A stretch of 64,000 nucleotides of DNA from Mycobacterium sp. 1164966.3 (GTDB lineage: Bacteria > Actinomycetota > Actinomycetes > Mycobacteriales > Mycobacteriaceae), in NCBI RefSeq assembly GCF_001665395.1, contig NZ_LZSG01000015.1:1-64000 (forward strand). The letters are read 5' to 3'. Position numbers and translations under genes: made by a program. Positions 1 through 10,537 of this stretch are shown here, piece by piece. Under the pieces are notes generated by a model that was not told the origin of the DNA, did no database searches, and saw nothing but the letters and a program-made list of their open reading frames with translations. Position 1 is the first letter of the stretch. Every line of letters starts with the position of its first letter.

Positions 1-2784
<2,784 letters not shown>

Positions 2785-2853
2785 CCAGCCATCGTGCCAA
2801 CGGGCACCGACAAATAACCACCGTGGCCGAAGCAGAAGAGCCGGCGACCCGAA

Positions 2854-3528
2854 TTACTCCTGCGGGACCTGCCGCGCGGTCGCCATCGCGTGGGCGAGTT
2901 CGGGCGGGATGTCGGGCACCCGGGCGATCGCATCCAGCAGGGCGTGTGCGCAGGCGTCGGCCAGGCGCTCGGCGTTGGACGTGGGGTCGATGATTCGCTG
3001 TCTGCAGATCTCGAAGGCGAACGATAGCCACCCGTTGAGGATCACCCGCAGGTCCCGCTCGACGTCCGGCCCCAGCTTCGCGCCCGGAATGCCGCCGACC
3101 ACGACCCCGATGCGCTGCATGATGTGCTCGAGCTGGCGGTTCTTGGCTTCGTCGTCGATGCCCAACAGGATCGGATCGGACCGGCCCAGGCCCACGTACG
3201 CCGCCCACGCGGCCTCCGGATGCTGCTCGTGGTACGCCATGTACCCCAAGACACCGATCCGGATTTCCTCGAACATGGTCAGGCCGGTGGGTGGCAGGTT
3301 CAGCGTGGCCTCGTGCAGCCGGTCCGCCTCGTCCTTGACGACAGCGGCGAAGAACGCGCGCTTGTCCGGGAAGTAGTGATACATCAGGGCACGGGACACG
3401 CCGGCGCGCTCTGCGATTTCGTCGATGCGGACCTCGTCGTAGGGCCGCTTGCCGAAGACCTCGGCCCCCAGCGCGAGCAACTCGGCTCGGCGGTCTTCCG
3501 GGGATAACCGCCTGCGAGCTGCTGCCAT
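2854..3528 (-). CDS. TetR-family transcriptional regulator
   Basis: A 224-residue TetR repressor. The N-terminal helix-turn-helix covers about residues 14-60 (RRAELLALGAEVFGK, then RAGVSRALMYHYFPDKRAFF), the typical TetR recognition-helix signature. The rest is the helical ligand-binding and dimerisation domain with no ligand that can be inferred. It precedes lhr on the same strand, as Rv3295 precedes Rv3296 in M. tuberculosis. The 49 bases upstream, before the end of pcd, hold its likely promoter. The small gene Rv3294c that lies here in H37Rv is absent. Confidence 0.9.
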   Translation of the reverse strand: MAAARRRLSPEDRRAELLALGAEVFGKRPYDEVRIDEIAERAGVSRALMYHYFPDKRAFFAAVVKDEADRLHEATLNLPPTGLTMFEEIRIGVLGYMAYHEQHPEAAWAAYVGLGRSDPILLGIDDEAKNRQLEHIMQRIGVVVGGIPGAKLGPDVERDLRVILNGWLSFAFEICRQRIIDPTSNAERLADACAHALLDAIARVPDIPPELAHAMATARQVPQE

Positions 3529-3577
3529 GTGTCTAGATAATACTCATGTCAACTATGCGCTCTGCCAGGTTTGACGT

Positions 3578-5095
3578 TCAGCCGAACCGCACGCCCTGCG
3601 CCAGCGGCAGTTCGCTCGAGTAGTTGACGGTGTTGGTAGCGCGCCGCATGTAGGCCTTCCACGCATCCGAACCGGACTCCCGACCACCACCGGTCTGCTT
3701 CTCGCCGCCGAACGCGCCACCGATCTCGGCGCCCGACGTGCCGATGTTGACGTTGGCGATGCCGCAGTCCGAGCCGTCCAGGAAACGCTCGGCCTCGCGC
3801 AGGTCGGTGGTGAAAATCGCGGACGACAGGCCCTGTGGCACCGCGTTGTTGAGCGCGATCGCGTGGTCGAGGTCGTCATAAGTCAGCACGTAGAGGATCG
3901 GGGCGAAGGTTTCGGTCGCCACGATAGCGGTCTGGGCCGGCATCCGGACGACGGCGGGCGTGACGTAATACGCGCCCGGCACGTCGAACCGCCGGCGCTC
4001 CCCGCCGATCACCTCAGCGCCGTCGGCGCGTGCCTGCTCCAGTGCCCCCACCATGTCGCGGTAGGCGGTCTCGTGAATGAGTGGTCCGACGAGTGTGTCC
4101 GGAGCCGAGGGGTCGCCGATGGCCAGCCGCGCGAAGGCGGCCGCGACCCGCTGCACCACCACATCGGCCACCGAACGGTGCACGATCAGCCGGCGCAGGC
4201 TGGTGCAGCGCTGCCCGGTGGTGCCGGCCGCGGCGAACACGATGCCGCGCACCGCCAGGTCCAGATCGGCCGACGGCGTCACGATCGCCGCGTTGTTGCC
4301 GCCGAGCTCCAGCAGCGCCCGGCCGAAGCGACCCGCGACGCGCGGACCGACCTGCGCGCCCATCCGCACCGAACCCGTCGCGGACAGCAGCGCGATCCGC
4401 GAGTCGTCGACCAGCCGCTCACCGAGCTCGCGGCCGCCAAGCACCAGCCCGCTCAGTCCCGACGGCGCACCCACGTCGACGGCGGCCCGCGTGACCAGGG
4501 CCTGGCAGGCCAGCGCGGTCAGCGGCGTCAGCTCCGAGGGTTTCCACACCACCGGGTCTCCGCACACCAATGCCACCGCCGCGTTCCACGCCCAGACCGC
4601 GACGGGGAAGTTGAAGGCGGTGATCACGCCCGCCACACCCAGCGGATGCCAGGTTTCCAGGAGCCGGTGCCCGGGGCGCTCCGAGGCGATGGTTCGGCCG
4701 TACAGCTGGCGGGAAAGCCCCACCGCGAAGTCGCAGACGTCGATCATCTCCTGGACCTCGCCCAGCGCCTCGGAGGTGATCTTGCCGACCTCGATCGTCA
4801 CCAGCGCTGCGAGGTCGTCGCGGTGTGCGGTCAGCAACTCGCCGAGCCGGGCCACCAACCGGCCGCGCACCGGTGCCGGCGTCGCCCGCCACGCCGAAAA
4901 CGCCTCGGCCGCATCGGCGATGACTTGATCGGCCTGCTCGGGCGTGGTCTGCGTAACGGTGAATAGCACCTCACCGGTGATCGGGGTGCCGGCGGGCAGG
5001 CCGCTTGGGTCGCCCGGGTCGCCCAATTCGGCGGTGACGCCGATCGCGGCGAACGCGTCGAGCGCCCGGGCCGACAACGCGCGGTGCTGGTTCAT
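3578..5095 (-). CDS. pcd: Piperideine-6-carboxylate (aminoadipate semialdehyde) dehydrogenase
   Basis: NAD(P)-dependent aldehyde dehydrogenase of 505 residues, orthologous by synteny to Rv3293. It is expected to oxidise the Lat product piperideine-6-carboxylate to L-2-aminoadipate in lysine degradation. Visible ALDH motifs are TAFNFPVAVWAWN, the catalytic Glu in LELGGNNAAIV, and the catalytic Cys in GTTGQRCTSLRR. The ATG at 5095 overlaps the stop of the upstream DUF1338 gene in a 4-base ATGA, so the two genes are almost certainly translationally coupled. The open frame runs further upstream, but only through the coding region of that gene. Confidence 0.92.
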   Translation of the reverse strand: MNQHRALSARALDAFAAIGVTAELGDPGDPSGLPAGTPITGEVLFTVTQTTPEQADQVIADAAEAFSAWRATPAPVRGRLVARLGELLTAHRDDLAALVTIEVGKITSEALGEVQEMIDVCDFAVGLSRQLYGRTIASERPGHRLLETWHPLGVAGVITAFNFPVAVWAWNAAVALVCGDPVVWKPSELTPLTALACQALVTRAAVDVGAPSGLSGLVLGGRELGERLVDDSRIALLSATGSVRMGAQVGPRVAGRFGRALLELGGNNAAIVTPSADLDLAVRGIVFAAAGTTGQRCTSLRRLIVHRSVADVVVQRVAAAFARLAIGDPSAPDTLVGPLIHETAYRDMVGALEQARADGAEVIGGERRRFDVPGAYYVTPAVVRMPAQTAIVATETFAPILYVLTYDDLDHAIALNNAVPQGLSSAIFTTDLREAERFLDGSDCGIANVNIGTSGAEIGGAFGGEKQTGGGRESGSDAWKAYMRRATNTVNYSSELPLAQGVRFG

Positions 5096-6318
5096 GCCGA
5101 GGCCTCCTCGTAGAGCGTGTAGGGATCGTGAATGTCGCGGCCGATGGCGCCGGCCAGCCACTGCCAGTCGTAGCCCGCACCGTCCGCGACATCGTGGGCT
5201 GTGCCGTCGTGGTCCAGGTTGGAACGAAAGATGCCCGCCGCCGATGCCGGCAGGAAGTCTTCGTAGACGACCGGCGCCGACGGGTCGCCGCCGCGGTAGT
5301 AGGCCAGCCCTTGGGCGGCCATCTCCGCATCGGTGGCTGGGAAGTGGTCGTCCCACATGCGGGCCGGATCCGGGTGAGCCATCGCGGCGTCGTAACGGGC
5401 GCGGCCGTCGCGCGTCAGTGCCACACCGCGCGACTCGACTTCCCCGAAGCGCACCCGCAGGCTGCCCGGGCGGACGACACCCGCCCCGTCGCGAAATAGG
5501 CATGGTTCCTCCAGGGCGCGAAACGACGTTTGGCGCAACAGCACCGCCGGTCCTTCGGTGCGGGGAGGTCCCTGAATGGCATCGATCATGGTGATGCCGC
5601 GCCGGTGCATCCGCGCGTACAGCTCGTCGATGTCGAGTACTCGCGGCGTCAAGTGGTTGATGTGGGTGGAGCCGACGCCGGCGATGTCGGCGGCCACCGC
5701 AGACACCCGCGACAACTCGTCGTACCAGCCCTTATCGATGGGTTCGCGGGACAGTGCGAAGGCCGCCACCGCGGCCGCGACGAAACCGCGCGCCGGCTCG
5801 GCGTCGCAGCCGCCGTCGGACGTGATCGAGCGGGCGCGGGCGAGCAACGCCGGGTGGAACAGCGCGCGCCGCGACAGGAAGGACTCCACCCGGCGCCGCA
5901 GCCCGGCATCGAAGAATCTGCGGTCTCCGGTCGTCAGCATCGAGGTGAACACCCGGAACGGATTGCGCGCCAGCTCGTCGGTGTCGACGGGACGAAACGC
6001 GGTGGACACCACCGGTATCGGTGACTCGGCGCAGCGCAGGTCGTAGTAGCCCACCGGCGCCATCCCGAACGCGGCGAACAGGTCGGCGACCGCGGTCAGC
6101 TCGGCCGGGCTACCCACACGGATGGCGCCGTGGCGTTCGGCGGTGACCCGCTGCAGCGAGCCGAGCCGCTCGGCGTCCGGATGGCGCGTCACGTAGTCGC
6201 GGTTGACCTCTTCGCTGACCTGCACCAGGGTGCCGTAGGCGGGTACTTCGGACGCGTACATAGACGACAGTCCCGCGGCGAAGGCGGCCCGCAGCTGCCA
6301 GGCTTGCAACGTGCTCAT
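5092..6318 (-). CDS. DUF1338 / HglS-like 2-oxoadipate dioxygenase/decarboxylase
   Basis: A 408-residue protein of the DUF1338 family, syntenic with the hypothetical Rv3292. Characterised members (Pseudomonas putida HglS, E. coli YdcJ family) are Fe(II) enzymes converting 2-oxoadipate to 2-hydroxyglutarate. Diagnostic segments are visible: HGAIR (His63, Arg67), matching in spacing the metal-binding His and substrate Arg of HglS; STAFRPVDTDELARNPFRVF; a second candidate ligand in HINHLTPR; and RQTSFRALEE near the candidate Glu ligand. The start MSTLQAWQ is 42 bases from divergent lrpA; an in-frame extension would run into lrpA. Coupling to pcd supports a role one or two steps further down lysine catabolism. 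The family call is strong; the activity is inferred. Confidence 0.85.
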   Translation of the reverse strand: MSTLQAWQLRAAFAAGLSSMYASEVPAYGTLVQVSEEVNRDYVTRHPDAERLGSLQRVTAERHGAIRVGSPAELTAVADLFAAFGMAPVGYYDLRCAESPIPVVSTAFRPVDTDELARNPFRVFTSMLTTGDRRFFDAGLRRRVESFLSRRALFHPALLARARSITSDGGCDAEPARGFVAAAVAAFALSREPIDKGWYDELSRVSAVAADIAGVGSTHINHLTPRVLDIDELYARMHRRGITMIDAIQGPPRTEGPAVLLRQTSFRALEEPCLFRDGAGVVRPGSLRVRFGEVESRGVALTRDGRARYDAAMAHPDPARMWDDHFPATDAEMAAQGLAYYRGGDPSAPVVYEDFLPASAAGIFRSNLDHDGTAHDVADGAGYDWQWLAGAIGRDIHDPYTLYEEASA

Positions 6319-6360
6319 GGAATGCCTCGGGGTGGAAGCGCGCTGCGATAATCTCCGGCC

Positions 6361-6813
6361 ATGGCTGAGACGCTCGACGACATCGACCGGATCCTGATGC
6401 GTGAGCTGGTCGCCAACGGACGCGCCACCCTTTCGGAGCTGGCCACCAGTGCCGGCCTTTCGGTGTCGGCCGTCCAGTCGCGGGTGCGCCGGCTGGAGTC
6501 CCGCGGCGTGGTCTCGGGGTATTCGGCGCGGATCAACCCTGAGGCCGTCGGGCACCTACTGTCAGCGTTCGTCGCCATTACTCCTCTCGATCCGTCTCAA
6601 CCCGATGATGCGCCGGCGCGCCTGGAGCACATCGGGGAAATCGAGTCGTGTCACTCGGTGGCCGGCGAAGAAAGCTACATATTGCTGGTCCGCGTCGAGT
6701 CGGCGCGTGTGCTCGAAGACCTGTTGCGACGGATTCGGGCGACCGCGAACGTACAGACCCGGAGCACCATCATCTTGAATACTTTTTACAGCGACAGACA
6801 GTACATACCATAA
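6361..6813 (+). CDS. lrpA: Lrp/AsnC-family regulator LrpA
   Basis: A 150-residue Lrp/AsnC feast-famine regulator, syntenic with Rv3291c. The N-terminal winged helix-turn-helix is at residues 5-55 (LDDIDRILMRELVANGR, then LSVSAVQSRVRRLESRG). The C-terminal RAM effector-binding domain follows (HSVAGEESYILLVRVES). In M. tuberculosis the orthologue is induced by starvation and binds upstream of lat and its own gene. Here it sits between lat (44 bases downstream, same strand) and the divergent pcd/DUF1338 pair (42 bases upstream). It is therefore placed to control both arms of the lysine locus. Confidence 0.94.
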   Translation: MAETLDDIDRILMRELVANGRATLSELATSAGLSVSAVQSRVRRLESRGVVSGYSARINPEAVGHLLSAFVAITPLDPSQPDDAPARLEHIGEIESCHSVAGEESYILLVRVESARVLEDLLRRIRATANVQTRSTIILNTFYSDRQYIP

Positions 6814-6857
6814 ACTTTCCGATGCATTAGCAAGGATTCCGTAAATACCCCGCTATC

Positions 6858-8201
6858 ATGAGCGGCATGACGTGTGCCCTCAAGCTCTCGGCGATCGAGC
6901 CTGACCAGGTCCGTGAGGTGCTGGCGCGAAGCATCCTGGTCGACGGCTTCGACCTGGTGCTCGATCTGCAGCGGTCGGCCGGTTCCTATCTGGTCGACGC
7001 CCGAGACGGGCGGCGGTATCTGGACATGTTCACGTTCGTGGCGTCCTCGGCGCTGGGCATGAACCATCCGGCCCTGGTCGGCGATGACGAATTTCGCACA
7101 GAAATGCTGCAGGCGGCGCTGAACAAGCCCAGCAATTCCGATGTGTGCTCGGTGGCGATCGCCCGGTTCGTCGAAACGTTCGTCCGCGTCCTGGGGGACC
7201 CGTCGCTGCCGCATCTGTTCTTCGTCGAAGGCGGGGCACTGGCCGTGGAGAACGCGCTGAAGGTCGCGTTCGACTGGAAAAGCAGACATAACGAGAAGCA
7301 CGGCATCGACCCCGTGCTCGGCACCCGGGTGCTGCACCTGCGCGGGGCGTTTCATGGCCGCAGCGGATACACCTTGTCGCTCACCAACACCAAGCCAGTC
7401 GCCGTCGACCGCTTCCCCAAGTTCGACTGGCCGCGCATCGACGCGCCGTTTATTCAGCCAGGCCTGGATGGGCGCGCCATGGATGCGCGGGAAGCGGAGT
7501 CGCTCCGCCAGGCCCGCGCGGTGTTCGAGGCGCACCCGCACGACATCGCGTGTTTCATCGCCGAACCAATCCAGGGCGAAGGTGGGGACCGTCACTTCCG
7601 GCCCGAGTTCTTCGCGAAGATGCGCGAGTTGTGCGACGAGCACGACGCGCTGTTGATCGTCGACGAGGTGCAGACCGGCTGCGGGTTGACCGGAACCGCG
7701 TGGGCCTACCAGCAATTGGGCGTCCAGCCCGACGTCGTGGCGTTCGGGAAGAAAACTCAGGTGTGCGGAGTGATGGCCGGCCGGCGTGTCGACGAGGTCG
7801 CCGACAACGTCTTCGCGGTTGCCTCCCGGCTCAATTCGACGTGGGGCGGCAGTCTGGTCGACATGGTGCGTGCGCGTCGGATCCTCGAGGTGATCGAGGC
7901 TGACGGGTTGTTCCAGCGAGCCGCCGAACTGGGCAGCTACCTGCGCGCCCGGCTCGACGAATTGGCCCACGACTTCCCCGGTCTGGTCCTCGACCCGCGG
8001 GGTCGCGGCCTGATGTGTGCGTTCAACCTGCCCGGCACCGCAGAGCGCGACGAATTGATCCGCAAGTTGTGGCAGCGCGCGGTGATCGTGCTCCCCACCG
8101 GCGCACGCGGCGTGCGCTTCCGTCCCGCATTGACCGTTTCCCGCGCCGACATCGATGCGGCGATCGCCGGCGTACGCAGCGTATTGACGTCGGTCGAATA
8201 G
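6858..8201 (+). CDS. lat: L-lysine epsilon-aminotransferase
   Basis: PLP-dependent class III aminotransferase of 447 residues, orthologue of Rv3290c. It transfers the epsilon-amino group of lysine to 2-oxoglutarate, giving piperideine-6-carboxylate and glutamate. Visible are LHLRGAFHGRSGYTL, FIAEPIQGEGGDRHF, LIVDEVQTGCGLTG and the PLP lysine in VAFGKKTQVCG (Lys298, by alignment with Lys300 of M. tuberculosis Lat). LatA-type proteins are strongly up-regulated in starved mycobacteria. It follows lrpA by 44 bases and is probably co-transcribed with it. The ATG at 6858 is used; a second ATG three codons later is possible. Confidence 0.95.
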   Translation: MSGMTCALKLSAIEPDQVREVLARSILVDGFDLVLDLQRSAGSYLVDARDGRRYLDMFTFVASSALGMNHPALVGDDEFRTEMLQAALNKPSNSDVCSVAIARFVETFVRVLGDPSLPHLFFVEGGALAVENALKVAFDWKSRHNEKHGIDPVLGTRVLHLRGAFHGRSGYTLSLTNTKPVAVDRFPKFDWPRIDAPFIQPGLDGRAMDAREAESLRQARAVFEAHPHDIACFIAEPIQGEGGDRHFRPEFFAKMRELCDEHDALLIVDEVQTGCGLTGTAWAYQQLGVQPDVVAFGKKTQVCGVMAGRRVDEVADNVFAVASRLNSTWGGSLVDMVRARRILEVIEADGLFQRAAELGSYLRARLDELAHDFPGLVLDPRGRGLMCAFNLPGTAERDELIRKLWQRAVIVLPTGARGVRFRPALTVSRADIDAAIAGVRSVLTSVE

Positions 8202-8331
8202 GGCGGACCGCGATTACATCGGCGGTAAACGGGTATTCACCCGACAAATCGGCTATTGAAACGAATCGGGCATCGCGAACGAAACACCTTAAGACGTGAG
8301 AGCGGCCGATCGCTGAAATACGAGGTTCAAA

Positions 8332-8715
8332 ATGCAGAGAGCGCGTGAGCGGTCACCCGGTGATCGTTTGGGCCAGGAGGACAGCGAGGTCCACGCCGCT
8401 ATCCGCTTTGCACTTCTTGCTGCGGGCGCCGGCGTCGGCTTCGTCATTCTGGCCGCATTGTGGGTTAGTACCTGCCCAGGAGTCAGCGTGGACACCGCGG
8501 CGTGCGGTCCGCCCGAGCGGACTCTGCTGGGTCTCGGCGGACCGTTGATCATGTTCGCGGGCGGCATCTGGGCCTTCGTACGGACTTATCGCGTGTGGCG
8601 CAGAGAAGGCACCTGGTGGGGATGGCACGGCGCGGGATGGTTCTTGTTCACCTTGATGGTGTTGTCGCTGTCGATGGTCGTGCCCCCGATCGTCGGGCCG
8701 GTAATGGCATTTTGA
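8332..8715 (+). CDS. Small membrane protein, Rv3289c position
   Basis: A 127-residue protein with a polar N-terminus and about three hydrophobic segments (FALLAAGAGVGFVILAALWV, LGGPLIMFAGGIWAF, FLFTLMVLSLSMVVPPIVGP). Two cysteines flank the first loop (STCPG and TAACG), so an extracytoplasmic disulphide is possible. It holds the position of Rv3289c between lat and the sigF locus. A GGGTATT hexamer at 8231-8237 resembles a SigF -10 element, but the -35 match (GATTAC at 8212) is poor. Function unknown. Confidence 0.75.
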   Translation: MQRARERSPGDRLGQEDSEVHAAIRFALLAAGAGVGFVILAALWVSTCPGVSVDTAACGPPERTLLGLGGPLIMFAGGIWAFVRTYRVWRREGTWWGWHGAGWFLFTLMVLSLSMVVPPIVGPVMAF

Positions 8716-8843
8716 GTCCGGCTGTCGCCGGCGAACAATTATTGAGCTCCTAATTTCGGGCAACTGCGTCTACAGCCGACGGCATATTGCGCACTCAACG
8801 CGGTTCTTCACAGCCACACTCCGCAAGACCTACGCTTATTGCC

Positions 8844-9224
8844 ATGAGGCAAATCTTGCTGCGGACAGTTGTGCTTCTGGGATGCTGGGCGATCGGACTA
8901 CTGGTGGCAGCGTGGGTCGTTCCCCGAGTTTCGTTGTCGATGTCGGGGTTCATCGTCGCCGTGGTGGTGTTCGCGGTAGCACAGGCGGTCCTGTCGTTCG
9001 TGATCTTGAAGCTGCCCCACAGTTACGCGTCGCTGCTCCTCGGCGGCGCCGGCCTGGCCTTGACCGTCGTCGCATTGGGTCTTGCCGCGGAATTGACTCA
9101 CGGGCTCACCATTCGTGGCGGCGCATCCTGGGTGGCCACCACGGTGGTGGCTTGGCTCGTGACGACCATCGGAGCAATTTCGCTGCCCGACCTGTTCGCG
9201 CGCGAGGACGCTGACTCAGTCTGA
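8844..9224 (+). CDS. Four-helix membrane protein, possibly phage-holin-4-like (PF04020) family
   Basis: A 126-residue hydrophobic protein with four predicted membrane helices (LLRTVVLLGCWAIGLLVAAW, FIVAVVVFAVAQAVLSFVIL, SLLLGGAGLALTVVALGL, WVATTVVAWLVTTIGAISL). The pattern and the G-x-S-W before the last helix resemble the PF04020 family of small bacterial membrane proteins; despite the name these are not usually phage proteins. I start at the ATG at 8844, directly before the first helix; an in-frame start 19 codons upstream would add a non-membrane tail. I do not recall this gene at the H37Rv locus. Function unknown. Confidence 0.65.
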   Translation: MRQILLRTVVLLGCWAIGLLVAAWVVPRVSLSMSGFIVAVVVFAVAQAVLSFVILKLPHSYASLLLGGAGLALTVVALGLAAELTHGLTIRGGASWVATTVVAWLVTTIGAISLPDLFAREDADSV

Positions 9225-9399
9225 CCAATTCGAGCACCAGCGGACCATTCGCGATGCCGTGCGAATTCGCCCCCGGACGGCCCTTTGCAGTATTTCGCGA
9301 CTTTCCCGGGCTCTCGCCGGTAAGCCAAATTCGGCATTTCGCCGGCTCTGCCAAATGGGTAGCATTTCAGTATCTCGTCCGACGAGGGAGGGAGGCGTG

Positions 9400-9717
9400 A
9401 TGGGAGACACGCATCGCGATCCGACGGATTACTCCCGGACCACGCAACCACACGCCGGCATCGTCATGAAGGACAACTTTTTCTGGCCCGGGTTGATCCT
9501 GCTGGCTGTGGCGGTGTCCGGGATGATCGGCACGGCGGTAGCTGCCAGCTACCGACATTACGAGTGGCTCAGCACGACGATCCTGATCGCCGTCCTCGGA
9601 TTGATCGCCGGGGCGATCTGGTTCGTCGTGGAGAATCGCCGAGTGAGCCGCATCGAGGAGCAGTGGTACTCCGAGCATGCGGACAGTCTGCCGCGCCAGC
9701 GCACGGCCCAAAGTTAA
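9400..9717 (+). CDS. usfY: UsfY-like membrane protein upstream of sigF
   Basis: A 105-residue protein beginning MGDTHRDPTDYSRTT, which matches the N-terminus of mycobacterial UsfY (Rv3288c) as I recall it, followed by two membrane helices (FFWPGLILLAVAVSGMIG and TTILIAVLGLIAGAIWFVV) and a cytoplasmic tail ending near EEQWYSEHADSLPRQR. UsfY belongs to the sigF stress locus and has no assigned biochemical function. The start at 9400 has a GGGAGGGAGG-type ribosome site just upstream. A GGGTAG at 9357-9362 is a weak SigF -10 candidate without a convincing -35. Confidence 0.8.
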   Translation: MGDTHRDPTDYSRTTQPHAGIVMKDNFFWPGLILLAVAVSGMIGTAVAASYRHYEWLSTTILIAVLGLIAGAIWFVVENRRVSRIEEQWYSEHADSLPRQRTAQS

Positions 9718-10095
9718 GACCGCCAGCGGCCCCGCAGTTTCGCGCCGCGGCACAGACGTGAATTCGCGCGGTTACCGGCTGCGTCGAGTGGGTATCAGGT
9801 CTAGACCATGATGAGTGCGGGCGGTATTGCGATAGCGTGGCCAACCCGTCATGGGGCGCAGAATCATTGACACCATCGACGAACGTCCTTACCGCGACCA
9901 CGATCAATATGACCAGCATGATCCCGCGTGCCGCACAGGCGCCTGCCCGGCCGGCTCGTTGGCGCGTCCGCCGCGTGCTGGATTTGTCAGTTTCGCCCCA
10001 ATCGGGTCGAATATCCGGGGGCAATCATGGCTAACCAGCTCGAAGGCGAGACTCAAAGCGGTACTAGTGTCGATCACATATTGCCGGGAGACTAT
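9718..10095. other. 378-base non-coding stretch between usfY and rsbW
   Basis: No gene is supported here. It holds the best SigF-type promoter of the locus (9770-9795) and then about 300 bases of probable leader before rsbW. Two short open frames (from 9837 and 9851) have no recognisable family and poor composition. An in-frame ATG at 10027 would extend RsbW by 23 residues but is not needed for homology. Confidence 0.5.
9770..9795 (+). promoter_or_regulatory. Candidate SigF-dependent promoter of rsbW-sigF
   Basis: GGTTA at 9770-9774, a 15-base spacer, then GGGTAT at 9790-9795. This fits the mycobacterial SigF consensus (GGTTT, 15-17 bases, GGGTA). The rsbW-sigF operon is autoregulated by SigF in M. 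tuberculosis, so its location is as expected. Transcription from here would give a leader of about 290 bases. Confidence 0.6.
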
Positions 10096-10530
10096 ATGAG
10101 CGATGCGGAATCGCGCGGCAAGCGCCAACGCGGGGAGCGCGCTGTCGAACTGCAAGTTGCCGCCCGCCTGGAGAACTTGGCGATGCTGCGCACCCTGGTC
10201 GGTGCGATCGGCACCTTCGAGGACCTGGATTTCGACGCCGTCGCGGACCTGCGACTAGCGGTGGACGAGGTGTGCACCCGGTTGATCCGCTCGGCTACTC
10301 CGAACGCAATGCTCACCGTCGTCGTGGATCCGCGCGACGACGAACTGGTGGTGGAGGCTTCCGCGGCGTGCGACACCCACGACGTCGTCGCACCCGGCAG
10401 CTTCAGTTGGCACGTACTGACCTCGCTGGCCGACGACGTCCAGACCTTCCATGACGGACGTGAGCCCAATGAGTCCGGCAGTGTTTTCGGCATCACGCTG
10501 ACGGCGCCACGGGCGGCCACTAGCAGGTGA
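10096..10530 (+). CDS. rsbW: Anti-sigma factor RsbW (UsfX) for SigF
   Basis: A 144-residue GHKL-fold anti-sigma factor, orthologue of Rv3287c (145 residues). It binds and inhibits SigF and is released by anti-anti-sigma (STAS) proteins. The fold is recognisable from LENLAMLRTLVGAIGTFEDL, the N-box-like LRLAVDEVCTRLIRSA and the C-terminal GSVFGITLTAPR. I place the start at 10096, which has GGGAG five bases upstream and gives the family length. sigF starts 7 bases downstream, so the two are co-expressed. Confidence 0.93.
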   Translation: MSDAESRGKRQRGERAVELQVAARLENLAMLRTLVGAIGTFEDLDFDAVADLRLAVDEVCTRLIRSATPNAMLTVVVDPRDDELVVEASAACDTHDVVAPGSFSWHVLTSLADDVQTFHDGREPNESGSVFGITLTAPRAATSR

Positions 10531-10537
10531 GAGCCAG

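Noticed and set aside
10027..10095. Upstream ATG giving an RsbW longer by 23 residues
   Set aside because: Family length and homology start at 10096, which has its own GGGAG site; kept only as a possibility in the promoter finding.
9837..10099. Two short open frames between usfY and rsbW (from 9837 and 9851)
   Set aside because: Overlapping each other in different frames, no family resemblance, low-complexity composition; not a chaB-like gene as seen in M. smegmatis.
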